The notes under the pieces are model-generated. The model did not search any database, was not told where the DNA came from, and was given only the letters and a program-made list of their open reading frames with translations. From Tachypleus tridentatus (taxonomy: Eukaryota; Arthropoda; Merostomata; Xiphosura; Limulidae): a stretch of 64,000 nt of DNA. The position numbers and the translations under genes are program-made. Location: assembly GCF_004210375.1 (NCBI RefSeq), contig NC_134833.1:44758782-44822781 (forward strand), written 5' to 3'. How positions within the stretch are numbered: position 1 is the stretch's first letter; the number at the start of each line of letters is the position of its first letter. Positions 13,558 to 25,730 of the stretch are shown piece after piece.

Positions 13558-13582
13558 CAGGGGTTCCCAACTGGTGGGTTCC

Positions 13583-13605
13583 GACCCCCCCCCCCCGGGG
13601 GGTCG
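13583..13605. repeat. Subterminal C/G palindrome of hAT element 1
   Basis: CGACC, a run completing twelve C, then six G, then TCG. The sequence can fold on itself just inside the left terminal repeat. Subterminal palindromes and repeats are usual transposase-binding regions in hAT elements; the binding role here is inferred. Confidence 0.6.
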
Positions 13606-13614
13606 CAAAGGTGT

Positions 13615-13658
13615 GGCAGGGGAGTTGCGTAGCCTTGGCAGGGGAGTCGTGAAGCCTT
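13615..13658 (+). repeat. 22-bp tandem pair inside hAT element 1
   Basis: Two adjacent 22-bp units beginning GGCAGGGGAGT and ending AGCCTT, with three mismatches. Probably subterminal repeats used by the transposase (inferred). Confidence 0.65.
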
Positions 13659-14170
13659 GTTAGAAGTAGCTTGGGATAACATTAATTTTATTTCAACAAT
13701 TACATTTTCATGCTCTTACATTTTTTTTGTTTCTGTTGCAAAGCAAAACGTGTGCTACGTTAGTTCAATGTCATTAGGTGATATTATTGGTGTATGTATG
13801 TGTGCCTGTGAGTGAATGTGCCTGTGTGAATGTGTATGTGTCTGCAACTGTATGTATGTGTGTACTAGTGAGTAGCGAGTATGTGAGTGCACGCGCATGT
13901 ATGTATGCTTGTGTGTCTGTTTAGCTGTGATTAAGTGTGTGTGTGCTCGCTGTTGACACGTGAGTCACATGTCCGTTGCTGATTGGTGGATGACGAATCG
14001 CGCGACTGGCCATGCTCCCTTCCCTCCCAATACTTACCCCATCATTACTCTACCTGCACCCCCCCACAAGTAGTCAGTGTAAGATCTACAGTTGCCAAAG
14101 CGTTCATTATTCAATATTTTTATTTTATTTTAACAATGAGATAAGTAAGCAGTAGAGGTGAGTTGTGTTC

Positions 14171-15942
14171 ATGGCTAAACGGTGCAGATACTCAGAATGC
14201 TACCTCAACATTGGCTTCACCACTGTGCACGCCAACGACGGCATCGAGAAACCACAGTGTGTTTTGTGTCATGCTGTCCTGAGTGCAGAGTCAATGAAAC
14301 CATCAAAACTCAAGCGTCATCTCGAGATGAAACATCCAGAACACGCAAAGAAGGGTTTGGATTTCTTCAAACGGCATGAACGGTGTCTTAAAAGCCAAAG
14401 AATTGATAGAAGTGGGTCGTTTCAGCAGTAGAGTGCAGCCGTAGTGGAAGCTTCATATGAGATTGCATTTGAAATTGCTAAACAAAAAAAGCCTCACACA
14501 ATTGGTGAAACACTTCTTAAACCCTGCATGATGAAAGCAGTAAATCTTATTCTTGGAGAAGCCAGTGCAAAGAAGATGCAGCAAGTATCCCTGTCAAATA
14601 ATACTATACAGAGGCACATTTCTAAAATGTCTATGGATGTGAAGGAACAAGTTTATACTGAAATCAAGGGTTCCCCTTTGTTCTCCATTCAGCTCGACGA
14701 GTCAACAGATGTAAGTTCATGTTCTCAGTTCCTTGTCTTCGTGAGATACATTAATTCAGGTGACATCAAAGATGAATTCTTATTCTGCAGTGCACTTGAA
14801 ACCACAACAAAAGCTGATGATGTCATGGAAAAAGTTTCAACTTTTTTCAAGACGAAGATCTTCAATGGGAAAATGTGTGTGGGGTTTGTACGGATGGGGC
14901 ACCGGCTATGCTGGGATCGAAATCAGGATTCCAGTCAAGAGTGAAGAAGCTAGCACCTCAAGCAAAGGGCATCCACTGCATGATTCACCGATACGCTCTT
15001 GCCAGTAAGACTCTCCCTGCCTCTCTGCAGGAAGTGCTTGAATCTGTAATCAAAATTGTAAATTATGTGAAGACTCAACACTCGCCTATTCAAAGAACTA
15101 TGCAAAGACATGAATGCTGACCACGAAGTCCTTCTCTTCTACACAGCAGTACGTTGGTTGTCGAAAGGAAACGTTATTAATCGTGTCTTTGAAATGAAAG
15201 ATGAAATAAAGCTATTCCTGGAGACTCAAGAAAGAAAAGATCTTGTAGCTCACTTCGAAGATGAAGCATGGAATAAAAGGGTTGCGTACCTAGCAGACAT
15301 TTTTGACCAGCTGAACAAGCTCAATTTGAAGCTTCAAGGAAGGGAAACACGTTCTCCTTTTTCAAGATAGTCTTCGGGCCTTTGTTTCCAAACTGCAGAA
15401 CTGGCATCAGAAAAACCAATCTTGGAAACATCGCTATGTTTGAAAAACTTTGTGGAGTGACGGATGAGTCTCAGATCCAACTGGATCAGTTCCTCAAGGA
15501 TGAGATTACCGAACATCTTCAGTCTCTAGAAAAGGAAGTCGAGCGTTACTTCCCTGAGCTATCACAGGAACAGGAGGCCCTGGTAAGGAACCCATTTTGT
15601 ACTAAACTTGATGTATCCAGCATCCCAGATGATATCCAAGATGAATTTCTGGATCTAAGGAACGACTCTTCAGCTCGTGATCTCTTCAAGGTGAAATCTG
15701 TGACTCAGTTCTGGTGCGCTATGTTTCAGTCATACTCCAAAGTCAGCATGATAGCTTTACGTGTCCTTGTTCCATTTGCTTCTACCTACTTGTGTGAGGC
15801 AGGATTTTCCACTCTTGTCAAGATAAAAACAAAGAATAGGAACAGATTGGATGTTGGAGATGACACGAGACTGGCTCTAACAAACGCTCGGCCACGAATT
15901 TCAAAGCTTGCTGCTGAAATGCAACATCAGGCATCTCACTAG
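14171..15942 (+). pseudogene. hAT transposase pseudogene, ZBED5/FAM200-like
   Basis: Transposase of hAT element 1. From ATG 14171 the order is: BED zinc finger (CVLC ... HLEMKH, about residues 32-60), first catalytic block FSIQLDESTDVSS near 14690, second block VCTDGAPAMLGS near 14880-14910, AVRWLSKGNVINRVFEMKDE near 15150, and the C-terminal dimerisation/catalytic-Glu block PFASTYLCEAGFSTL near 15770, ending at TAG 15940-15942. All expected catalytic blocks are present. The frame is broken by an in-frame TAG at 14429-14431 and by frame changes near 14870, 15080 and 15350-15410, so no full-length protein is made. The C-terminal 186-codon stretch is still open. Closest recalled relatives are the vertebrate transposase-derived ZBED5 and FAM200 proteins; in this intron it is simply a decayed transposon. 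Confidence 0.9.
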
Positions 15943-16209
15943 CTGGATTGGATAGCTGTTCAAACCTATGTTAATATTATTTTAAGAAATATATGTTCTT
16001 TTGTGAATTCAGGTTGGACCAATGTGATTTAATTTGCTAATAAATAATTACAGAATTTTAAAAATATTTTTTTAGATGTTTCTTTCCCTCTCCTTCACAG
16101 AAAATAAAAGAAAAATTAAGCTGCTGATAGTAAGCCCTAAGTAGGGGGTCACATGGGTTTCAAACTTTTAGGTAAGGGGTCGCGGGTGCCAAAAGGTTGT
16201 GAATCCCTG

Positions 16210-16217
16210 CTGTAGCA
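16210..16217. repeat. Right target-site duplication of hAT element 1
   Basis: CTGTAGCA, identical to 13550-13557. Confidence 0.9.
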
Positions 16218-16245
16218 GGAGACCATTCATTCAGTGCCTAGAAAT

Positions 16246-16246
16246 C

Positions 16247-16283
<37 letters not shown>

Positions 16284-16284
16284 T
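16246..16284. repeat. (AT)n(AC)n microsatellite
   Basis: Alternating AT then alternating AC, about 39 bp, just downstream of hAT element 1. Confidence 0.85.
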
Positions 16285-17544
16285 ACATTGTATTGCTCAC
16301 TGTTTTAAATAAAGTTTGCTTTCATTTTGTATAACACATGATTATCTGTCTCTATTTCTTTGCTTGAAATCAGGTAATTTAGTTAGATTCAGACTAATTC
16401 TTTCATTATAAAGTAGATCTACTTACATTTTTTAAACAGCACAAAATAGGTGGTAAGGACAAATTCTAGTGCTGCGATTACAGTATTTCATTGCAAAGTT
16501 TTTTTTTATTCACTAACCTGTACATTTCCCTTTTTAGTAAGAACTGCAAAAAAAAAAACAGTTTGTTGCTCTGCTGCTGTAGGCCATGGTATAACTATTA
16601 TTTGTCTGATTGTCAGGATCCCCAAATATGTCCACTTTCCCATATCCACAATATTGAAAGCATCTCAATCAGACATTTGGAACTCCCCTCAGGATTTGGT
16701 TAAGACACAACTAAGAGAGTGTAACAAAGTCAGAGCCAAACTATCCATTTTATTCAACCAAGTGGAGGATCAATAAACTAATGGGGTGAGTTTGAATTTC
16801 AGATGTAAACTACCACCAAAGGTTTGACCAGTTATATGGATGACTGTGTCATCTGCATGATAAAGTTTATTTTGCATTACCTGCAGCACATCAGGAAGAC
16901 ATATTAGTAAGACCATGAGATATCAACTGAATGTAAGAGACATCCTCATCTTAATCGAGGCAGATTCAATCATGACTAAGTATGAAGAGGTAAATTCAAT
17001 CCAATCACTACATTAGTTTAAATGACGAGTCCTATTCAGTCATCTCCATTACTCTAGGCATGCTATTGGACCAACCAGCCACTTACATATCCTATTACTG
17101 CTCATAACCACAACACTTCAAATGAACAGGAAGAGCCATTCAGGTCTCTTCATGGCTTATATGCTACAGCCCATGATGATGCTTCTGCAAAGCTATTGGT
17201 TCAAACTGATGGCTCAGTAAGAGCTTAAAAGTCAACAGTGCCAGTACTTTTGTAAGAAGCAAAGAAGGCAAAGGTCTTAATTTAACCAATGGCACAAAAT
17301 ATCCAGAAGAACAAATGGCAACCATTAAATGTTACCACAATAGCTCTAAAAACAGAGCCAAAATTGGGCCTGAGCACATATTTGGGGAAGCATGAAGTAC
17401 TGTAAACTGCTTACATTAAAGAGTACAGTGGTCAACCCAGCACTCTACAGGTCAGACAAAGTTTGATTAGTACCTTCAAAGGTAAAATGTCAAGAATCAA
17501 GATCTTGGTTGCCACAGGAATAGCTTGAACACTGTTAAATCTCA

Positions 17545-17554
<10 letters not shown>

Positions 17555-17575
<21 letters not shown>

Positions 17576-17576
17576 A
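17555..17576. repeat. (TA)n microsatellite
   Basis: Alternating TA preceded by GTGTG. Confidence 0.8.
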
Positions 17577-18521
17577 AACTACATAACAGTGGGAAAGGAG
17601 ACCTTACAAATCAAAGGTTTTGGGCTCAATTTCTATTGCCAATAAACTCCATCTCCAATGTTTTTATTCCAAAGTTACTAAAGCTATCTGCCACTTTCAC
17701 TAATTTTTGAACTACTGACAGGAAGAAAGTACTAAATAAAGTTTAAATTTAGTTGTTCTTCATATACTTTGTGATGTTTCTAGTATATAACAACATAACT
17801 GTATTCTTTAATGTTATATAACCAAGCATATATCTACTGAATTTAAAAGTATTATATCATTTTGGAATTAATAACTATTCTTTAATGTTTATAAGAGGGT
17901 GAAGATTATGAAGCAAATTGAGTTAGGACAATGAAATAAACCTAACATATGCAAGAAGTTTTGTTAAATATTGCAGCTCTAATCCAAACCATTCATTGGG
18001 AACTGACATCCAGGTGATGGTAGGATGAGAAATCCCAATCAAAGGGGTGATCTGCAATGTGACAGATTTACTCTAAAGGAACATAATCCTCTGGATCGGA
18101 CCACACAAAGAATGGAGAGCAATTTTAAACTCCAGGTCCCACTGCATGGAAGTCGATTGCATTTATAAAAATAAAAATAACTACAGAGATGTTCACAACA
18201 TCACTCTCCAGGACCCACTGTGCAGAATTGAAGCATATTAATTTTTATATATGCACATCATTCCCTGGACAGGACTTCAGAGTATCCTGTGTAAACCACC
18301 ACCCTGAACATCTTACCACACAGGAGTAGTTCTTATCTAGAAAATATAAACTAGGCTATTTGCACCAAACATCCAGTAAAAAGTTAAAATCAAAGTAAAA
18401 TTATTAAAATTCATAAAAGGAAATTAAGGTAAAATAAAAAGTTTAATTTTTGAATTAAAAACATAAATACATTAAATTCAATTTTTACATCTAGTCCACA
18501 GCAGTAAGAAAAAAACTACAG

Positions 18522-18837
18522 TAATACAAGTTGTAAAGGGCTTTCTGTAGCATAACTGTAATTATCACAACTCACCAGGAAGACTAAAAGATAAGTTCAA
18601 AAACCACCATTAATCACCTAATGTTGGCCTTTCCAGTCCTGGTTATGAGTTATTTCATATTATGGCCATTTTCAGAAAGTAATACAAGTTTCAAAAGGCT
18701 TGTAGTGAAATTTTAATTATTACAACTCACCAGGATGACTTATGGGTAGTTAAAACAGCAGTGTAAGTCACCTGAAGTAGGCCTTTCCAGTTCTGATTTC
18801 AAGTTATTTGATGTTATGGCCAATTTCTAATTTCAAA
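18522..18837 (-). repeat. Two tandem ~158-bp repeats, probable LINE 3' UTR
   Basis: A unit starting TAATACAAG, containing ACAACTCACCAGGA and GGCCTTTCCAGT, and ending TTATGGCCA...TTTC occurs at 18522-18679 and again from 18680. Identity is clear but imperfect. It lies directly 3' of the LINE coding sequence on the minus strand, so it is most likely the repeated 3' untranslated region of that element. Confidence 0.6.
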
Positions 18838-18904
18838 TCGAACTAGATGTACTTTGATTCTTAAAAGGGAATCACATTAGAAAAGGTATAATGTATGAAT
18901 TAAA

Positions 18905-20500
18905 AACTTAAATAGCATTAAAAAGAGTAATGGCCTTTAATAAACTAAAAACATTTCCAAGGCGGGCAGTGTTACCATCACCAATAACACTGTCTAACAT
19001 TATGGATAAACTTTGGGACAGGACACGTTTAAAATGGTGCCGTCATTGAGAGTTGTAATGATGGCAAGACAGTAAAATGTGGTTTATTGTAACCTGAGAG
19101 TTACTCAGACAACACATTGGTGCATCAGTCAGAGATAAAAGAAAACAATGAGTTAAAAAACTGACCAAAGCATAGTCTAAGATAAAAGAAAACAATGAGT
19201 TAAAAAACTGACCAAAGCATAGTCTAGTTAGAACAACTTCCTCTTTCCGATCCTTATGGAAGCAAGACAGACAAAGTCTAATAGAGAGTTTTATTTGGAA
19301 AAGCTTGTTTTCACGTTGCTCACTCCAAGTCGACTGCCAACTGACATGAAGCCAAGCCTTGAATACAGGATCATAATCCATGTATGGAACAGGCACAGCA
19401 GTGAGAGTGCCAGAGCAGACAGATTTAGCTGCAGTGTTGGCAAACTTTTTCCTATGAATACCAACGTGGCCTGGTATCCAGAAAAACTGAATAAAAGTAG
19501 ATGTTAAAGAGAAATGGGCCAGTCGGTTTTGAATATCGATGAGAATAGGGTGTGAACTAAAGTGAAGCAATTCCAGGGCTAGTAGAGAACTAAGTGAGTC
19601 AGTATAAATAGTGCTGTTTGAGCATTGCTTAGCTTCTATGTGATCCAGGGCAAGAGAAATGACATACAATTCAGCAGTGAACAAAGAAGCTATAAAGAGG
19701 ATTCTGTGCACAACCACTAAACCATAATAAATCACAACAGAGCCACACAATCACCTGATTTTGAACCATCTAAATAAACAGGGATGGAAGGATGGTTCAA
19801 AAGTTGTTCAGCAAATAACAGACAGTATTTCCAGTCGGGAGTGTCTGCTTTTCTCAGATGACTTAAAGATAGGTCACATTTGTGGGCTGTAAGAAGCCAT
19901 GGTGGGATGGACTGACTAATGGATATAGCAATGTTATCCAAGGACAGACCTATTTCATCCAACTGCACCTGGATACAAAGGCCAAAAGGAGCAATGGCAG
20001 ATTATCTGTTCTGAAAAGGTGTAGCCCGCCAAGGAAGGAAAACAAAACTCCAGGTGGGATGCTTTGGAAAGGAATGGAGTTTCAAAGCATATAGTAAAGA
20101 CAGTTGCAAATGGCAGAGATGCAAAGGTTCATGAGACTCTGTGTATAAGCTCTGAACTGGAGAAGTGCAGAAAGCTCCAGTGCAGAGATGAAGCCCCTGA
20201 TGATGAACAGGGTCCAGCATCTTTAAGGTCAAGGTCCCGGCAGAACCATAGACCAGTGATCCATAGTCTAGTTTTGATCAAATAAGAGCACAATATAGCT
20301 TTAGCATAGAATATCAATCTGCTCCCCAAATGGTGGAAGAGAGGACATGGAGGATGTGCAGTGCTCTTGTACATTTGACCTGTAGCTGCTTGATGTGTGA
20401 TATAAAGGTCAGCTTATGGTCAAAGATAAGCCCCAAGAACTTTTTCTCAGGCACCACAAGCCGGAACAACTTCACATCTTGTCCCTTCAGAAGCTTGCAA
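18905..20500 (-). pseudogene. Jockey/I-type LINE: RT thumb, RNase H and C-terminus
   Basis: 5'-truncated non-LTR retrotransposon reading on the minus strand. It starts within RT at about 20470 (EKKFLGLIFDHKLTFISHIK), continues SKLDYG/TGLWF and LKMLDPVHHQG with TGAFCTSPVQSLYTESHE, then the RNase H domain: VYLDGSKSGD near 19770, FTAELYVISLALDHIE near 19680, TIYTDSLSSLLALE near 19600 and FFWIPGHVGIHRKKFAN near 19450. The four acidic positions of RNase H can be followed, although the last region has drifted (ANTAAK for AD..AK). The C-terminus (HILLSCHHY, then LLKAITLFNAI and a stop at 18908-18910) is present. A 47-bp tandem duplication and several frame changes break it. The presence of RNase H places it in the I/Nimb side of the Jockey superfamily (recalled). 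Confidence 0.85.
19132..19225 (-). repeat. 47-bp tandem duplication inside the LINE
   Basis: Units 19132-19178 and 19179-19225 differ only at the first base. The length is not a multiple of three, so the duplication itself shifts the reading frame. In the translation it appears as a repeated FGQFF/LVSFL ... HCFLLS segment. Confidence 0.92.
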
Positions 20501-20860
20501 CATCATCTGAATGAAAAACAGTTTACCTCTATGAATGAGTTAAAAAATAGCTTTTATATTTTTTGTCTCAAAACCACCTGATTTTTATAAGCATGGTATT
20601 GAAACTCCTTTGAGACATTGGCAGACTGTTATTAAAAGTGATGGGAAATACATAACTTCTTTTTTCTTCTTTTAAATCTTAGTGTTACAAATGATATTAC
20701 TTATGGGACGACCTGATACATAATAACAGTCACTAAAGAATCTGCTTGTAGGGTTATCTTGGGAATAAGCAGAGCCTTGTACTGACTCTGAGTAAATTTT
20801 TTTGTTTGTTTTTTTATGGAAATTTGAATGCATAGATTTTATACATTTCTTTAAGTGTTT

Positions 20861-20861
20861 G

Positions 20862-20892
<31 letters not shown>

Positions 20893-20893
20893 C
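20861..20893. repeat. (TA)n microsatellite
   Basis: Alternating TATA with two interruptions. Confidence 0.85.
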
Positions 20894-23800
20894 ACCTTTT
20901 GGTTTTGCTTCTCTCTTCTTGTACAATTCTAATAAAATTCAATATGTTTTCATTTGATTAAGGTGTTTTACATAATTTTTTGATTTCATTCACTTTAAAA
21001 TGTGTTTATGTATTTAGTTTTTATTTTGATTGTTTTGCTTTTGTTAAAAGGTTTTAACATTCTTAATATGACTCCATTTTTTTTACTTTCATACCTGTGA
21101 AAAAGTTATTTTTAATGTAGCTTATAAGAAGCACAGATTTTGATCCTTGTCAAAGGATTTGTACCATGTTTTCTTATGTTAATATAGCTTTTTATTTGTA
21201 TTAATTGTTAAAATGTTAACTTGTTGAAGTGTGAAATGTTTCAGTAATGTATATTAATCACCTATATTAAAAGGGGTTATTTCATTTCCTGTTTACTGTG
21301 ATAAAAACAGTTTTGTGTATGGGCATTTTTTCTTTGTTATAAAGTGTTTTATTTTTGTTTAGTACAATGATACAGAATGTGTTTGACTAACCCCTCCTAA
21401 AGAGAAAATGTTATCTTTATGAAAGAGTTTTGTTAATGTATTAATTTTCTTTGTTAAAGGGTATTTTGTATAAATGTGTTCATTTGCAACTTTCTTCATG
21501 GATTTGTTTTTGTATTGTGTATTTTTATTTGTTAAAAAGTTGTTTTTGTATAGATATATGTAAACATCATTTCACAATAGTTTGTATTATGTTTTATTGC
21601 TTAAGTGTTTAATTTTTCCATTACTTTATTAACAAGCATTTTCTTTTTCTTCTTGATTGTGAAAAACATTTTAAAATAACAGTTTGAGGATTTATGATAT
21701 TTGTTGATTGAGTTGTAACTTTTTGTTTAAAGGTTATATTGTCCCTCTTGCATGTCAATATTTAAAAGTTGTGTTTCTTGAGCATGCCCCAAGTGTAAGG
21801 TTAACTGATTGGTTTTAAAATCTAATTTTAAGTTTTAAAAAAGTGTATTATGTAGGCATATCATGCATTTACTACTTTCTTCTTTTTTGTTTAATCTGCA
21901 GTTATGCAGATTTTGCATAAAACACTGATAAGAAAAACCATTAAGTTTACTTTGTTCTGACTGCCCTTGCTTTTCTTTTGTTCTACAGAAATAGTATCTC
22001 CTCAACCCAAGGGATATATTGCTGCATATTGTGCAAGACAATGACAGCAGTATCCTTTACTGGTTAAAAATGATAATATCCAGAGGTTGTGATCTTCCCA
22101 ATAATAAATAACAATGATTAATGAAGTGATTAATACAAATCACCATTAGTAATACAACATTTCTCATTAAGTAATAAAAAATACATTTAAACATTACTAC
22201 ACATGATCTCAAATGAATTAGCTGAAGGGAAGAGATCCTGAGGAAAGAAAACTTAATCAATACACAAGTCCACTAGCAAGTGGCCATTCAATGTTCAGGA
22301 AGCAGACATACAAACACACTGTACTTGTCCATTAAATTAGACAAAAAATAATTTCAATTTTGTATAACACATCTTGTTGAGTTGTTGTTTTGTGTGTGTA
22401 TGTGTATAAATTCAGTTTAGTTAATTCAGACTTACAAACTTACTTTGCAATTTATCCTTCCATTATAATGCAACCATACGTAACACTTAAGAAAATTAGG
22501 TAATCTAAGAACATCACACAGGTATGCAACATTTAATGTACAGTCTTAGCAACTTTATGTTTCAAACTGGTATTATAGCATTTATCACATTAGTTAGCTA
22601 GACCACAAATTTTGTGTTATCTCCCACTGTTATCCAAGTTGAACAACAACAACAACAAAAAAAAAAAGCCTGGCTACCTAGTGAATAAATACTTGCTGTA
22701 AACTTATAAGTGCTATAAGTTGCTACTAATTTGGCTGCCAACTTTGATTTTATTTAAGTTGCATACTCAATCATTTGCAGGCTGCATCCTTTTTTTTTAC
22801 TTGCACCTAAGGTACTTTTCATTACATACCACATCTTTATGTTGATACACAAAATCAGCCACAGCAAGAAATATTTGACACTCAATAGTGACAAACATTA
22901 GCTTTAAAATCATAATTCAACTATTCAAAACAAAACTACACTTCATAGAACCACCCATTATTTAACTATATGGTGGTACCTTTTCCTCTCTAAAATAATG
23001 TTAAAACTTCCTTTACAGTAACATCATGAATCTATATTAACAGTTTCTCATCATCACCTGTATACACTTGGTATAGTCATATTAAGCATCACAGCTTAAA
23101 CTGTAACTCATGTGATACTGAATATTCTTTTATAAGTACAATTTCATAAAATCTAGTAAATTTGTGCTTAAAAGTTGGCAATGAATAATCAATAATAACC
23201 ATGCACCTAAAATTTGAAGTGTAAACTGCTAATTTAGTTTGCTTTGCCTAACCAATACTTATATACCTGCATGCATTTTCACCTTATAGCTCTGCTGCAC
23301 TAAATTTGCTCCCTTTAATCTGAATGATAAACTAAAAAAAACTTTGACCAGTAGCTCAAGTAACTTTTTGCATAGACAAGTGCAAAAAGTTTAGTTAAAA
23401 TTGAGCAGATTTTGTGGAAAAACTTTGCACATGACTTATATTTAGACCAATTTGACACCTCACTTAATTATAAGTCTTAAATACTTATCAGTGTATCAGA
23501 TTTAAAAAATCCATACAAGTTAGTATGTTTTCCATCAAATAAACCTTCCATACTTTTGGTATGAAGGAAAAAAATAGGAAGAACTTCAATCAAATTTGGA
23601 TATTATATCTTGTGTATTTCTGACCAGACATCCTTGAAATCTGGTATGTGAAGTAAGGGTGCAGCAGAGCACATCTACTGAACATATGTGATTGTTTGTA
23701 TTATCAAAGCCTGAGCTAAATAAAATGAAAAACTTGTTAAAGTACCACTACTGTTAATAACACAAATTGTATCCTGAAGGTTGTTTAGGCTGCATGGTAC

Positions 23801-25359
23801 ACTACCATGTCTCTTGATTCAACTGGTCAATACTGACCAACAAGTGTATGTTGAGTAATAATTTTAAATTTCTGTAACTCTATTCACAGGATAAATGTTA
23901 GTAATAATTGCAGCCATGGTTTAATGCTTTACATTTTAGGTGACAACAAAACTAGTAGAATTTATGAAATATTTTTTACCAACTAATTTGATGAAATTAT
24001 CTACCTATCTACCCACATTTTAAATCAGCTTAGGGATACAGGAAACAAAAATATTTTTAAGCCTGCTTCTATTAAATGTATCACAAACATCTAGGAAAAC
24101 CATCATATTTTATTGTAACAACACTGAGAATTGAGTAAATGATCATCCCTCATACTGTGATTAGCATGTGAAAATATATGTAATAAAACCTCCATTATTA
24201 ATTCACACCATAAACTTAGTTGTAATTTCAGAGTTGTTACTGAAGATGCTAACAGCAAAACATTTCACAGAAGTCAGAACACAGTTGTAGTAAATAAAGC
24301 CCATTTTCACAAAGAAAAATAATTTATTTTTACAAAATTCTTACAGCAGTACAACCAAATCAAAATCACATTATTATATCTCTTCCAAAATTGAACAATG
24401 TTACCTGCATACCATTTGTCATGGTGTGTGGAAGTATACGAATAGAAGGGTTTGATGCATGAAAATGAGATTCATAAGTGTTCAAATCCATATACATTTG
24501 CTAGAACTGAGTGATTGGTGAAATTTTCTGACTGACTATTAGGCTCATTAATCAACACTTTCAACCAATCAACTATTCTCACATAAGCCTCAAAAAGTTT
24601 TAATAATCACAAATAGTAATAATATAAAACATTAATTTGTGACAGTTAATAATTTCTGGTTAGTCATGATACTAACTAATTAAGCTGAACATCTTTAAAT
24701 TAATTGTGATATTAATATGTTGATTATGCAGGTAGTTGGAAAAATTAAAAATAGTAATAACTGGAAAATTTTAATTTGATGATTATTTCATAATATTAAT
24801 AAATTTAGTCATCATTTTAATGAATTATGTTTGTGAAATTACCAACTTCATCCTAATTTTTATTAATCAGTTATTTTTTGCAACATTAATCAATGTTCAT
24901 CATATTAATTGAATGAGTAACTGCTGAGCTCTAGCATTAGCAACTTTCTTCTAATGGTTTATAAGTTTTACTTACAAAACTGCAATATTACTTAGCAATT
25001 AACTAATTTACTAGTGTTAATTCCAGGTGCTATTAATGATACATAGAGATAATTACCTCTGTTTGTTTATATTGATAATGTCTATAAACCTACCTTTACC
25101 TTTATTCGCAACAGATAACTCTCTGAATGGCTTGAGTAACTTATCCCTCATTTTGCCAAATTAATTAGGCTCCCTTTACATATTTGAATAATTAACATTA
25201 AGATAACCTGTATAAACAATCTTCCACTTACTAACTTTAAATGTCGTTTGCCAGACATGTCCAACAAACCAACTAATTAAAGTCATTCTTAATATTATCT
25301 AATATAGCTAGAAATATCCAACATTTAAGACATTTGTAAACTTTGGTAAATTTATTAAT

Positions 25360-25730
25360 TATGCCTATCAGAACCATTAACATTAATATATGAAAAAGTA
25401 AAGGCTCAAACACTGAACCCTGAGGCACTCCACTAATAATAAAGATCCAATTAATTTGGATTAAATAACTTTTTGCTTTCTCTTATACAACCACCCTACA
25501 GACCAGTTTATTAGTCATTCCTCAAACCCATTTATGCACTATTCCTCTATCCTAAATCACTGGAGGAATTTTTTATACTTTTTAAGCAGATTTTCAAATT
25601 TTAACTTCCCAAGATCATTCACTTCTACCTTCACTAGAAAAAATGATCCTTGGTTTCAGAAACAAAACTGTCAATATACTCTGTAAGTGTAACATCAACT
25701 ACTTTTGAAAACAACTTCATTTCCATACTT
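25360..25730 (-). pseudogene. Trace of CR1-like LINE reverse transcriptase
   Basis: On the minus strand a degenerate stretch reads WLYKRKQKVI followed in another frame by a (V)PQGSVFEPLLF-like block (from about 25430). The same DNA pattern (CTGA.CCCTGAGGCACTCCACT) appears in the two better CR1-like copies near 57.4 and 60.5 kb. Heavily decayed and short. Confidence 0.4.

Larger units (their letters stand above)
13558..16209 (+). mobile_element. Complete hAT transposon, ZBED5/FAM200-like, with 8-bp TSD
   Basis: A 2652-bp DNA transposon inserted in WASHC2 intron 1. Its ends are CAGGGGTTCCCAAC on the left and the complement CAGGGATTCACAAC on the right, 12 of 14 identical. They are flanked by a perfect 8-bp target duplication CTGTAGCA at 13550-13557 and 16210-16217, the length expected for hAT. 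Both ends also carry a subterminal CGACCCC motif. The left end adds a C12/G6 palindrome (about 13583-13605), a 22-bp tandem pair (13615-13658) and a TG-rich stretch at 13785-13945. The transposase reads on the plus strand, antisense to WASHC2. The perfect duplication suggests a fairly recent insertion, but the frame is broken, so it is non-autonomous now. Confidence 0.9.
16218..18360. other. WASHC2 intron 1, middle part, unidentified
   Basis: Contains an (AT)n(AC)n microsatellite at 16246-16284 and a (TA)n tract at 17555-17576. The open frame 16450-16776 plus is followed by GGTGAGT but has a poly-A-coded lysine run and no domain, so I do not call it. The 18.0-18.34 kb part has a motif CTCCAGG(T/A)CCCACTG occurring twice (about 18131 and 18207) and may be more of the 3' tail of the LINE to its right. 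Confidence 0.4.

Noticed and set aside
13785..13945. Telomere-like or other TG-rich satellite
   Set aside because: It is irregular TG/TATG sequence inside the boundaries of the hAT element, not a regular telomeric unit.
16450..16776. Plus-strand 108-codon frame followed by GGTGAGT
   Set aside because: It contains poly-T and poly-A coded runs, has no acceptor or family match, and lies antisense in WASHC2 intron 1.
16840..16900. HADDTVIHI on the minus strand as a reverse transcriptase active site
   Set aside because: Only this short match was seen; neighbouring blocks of RT are absent.
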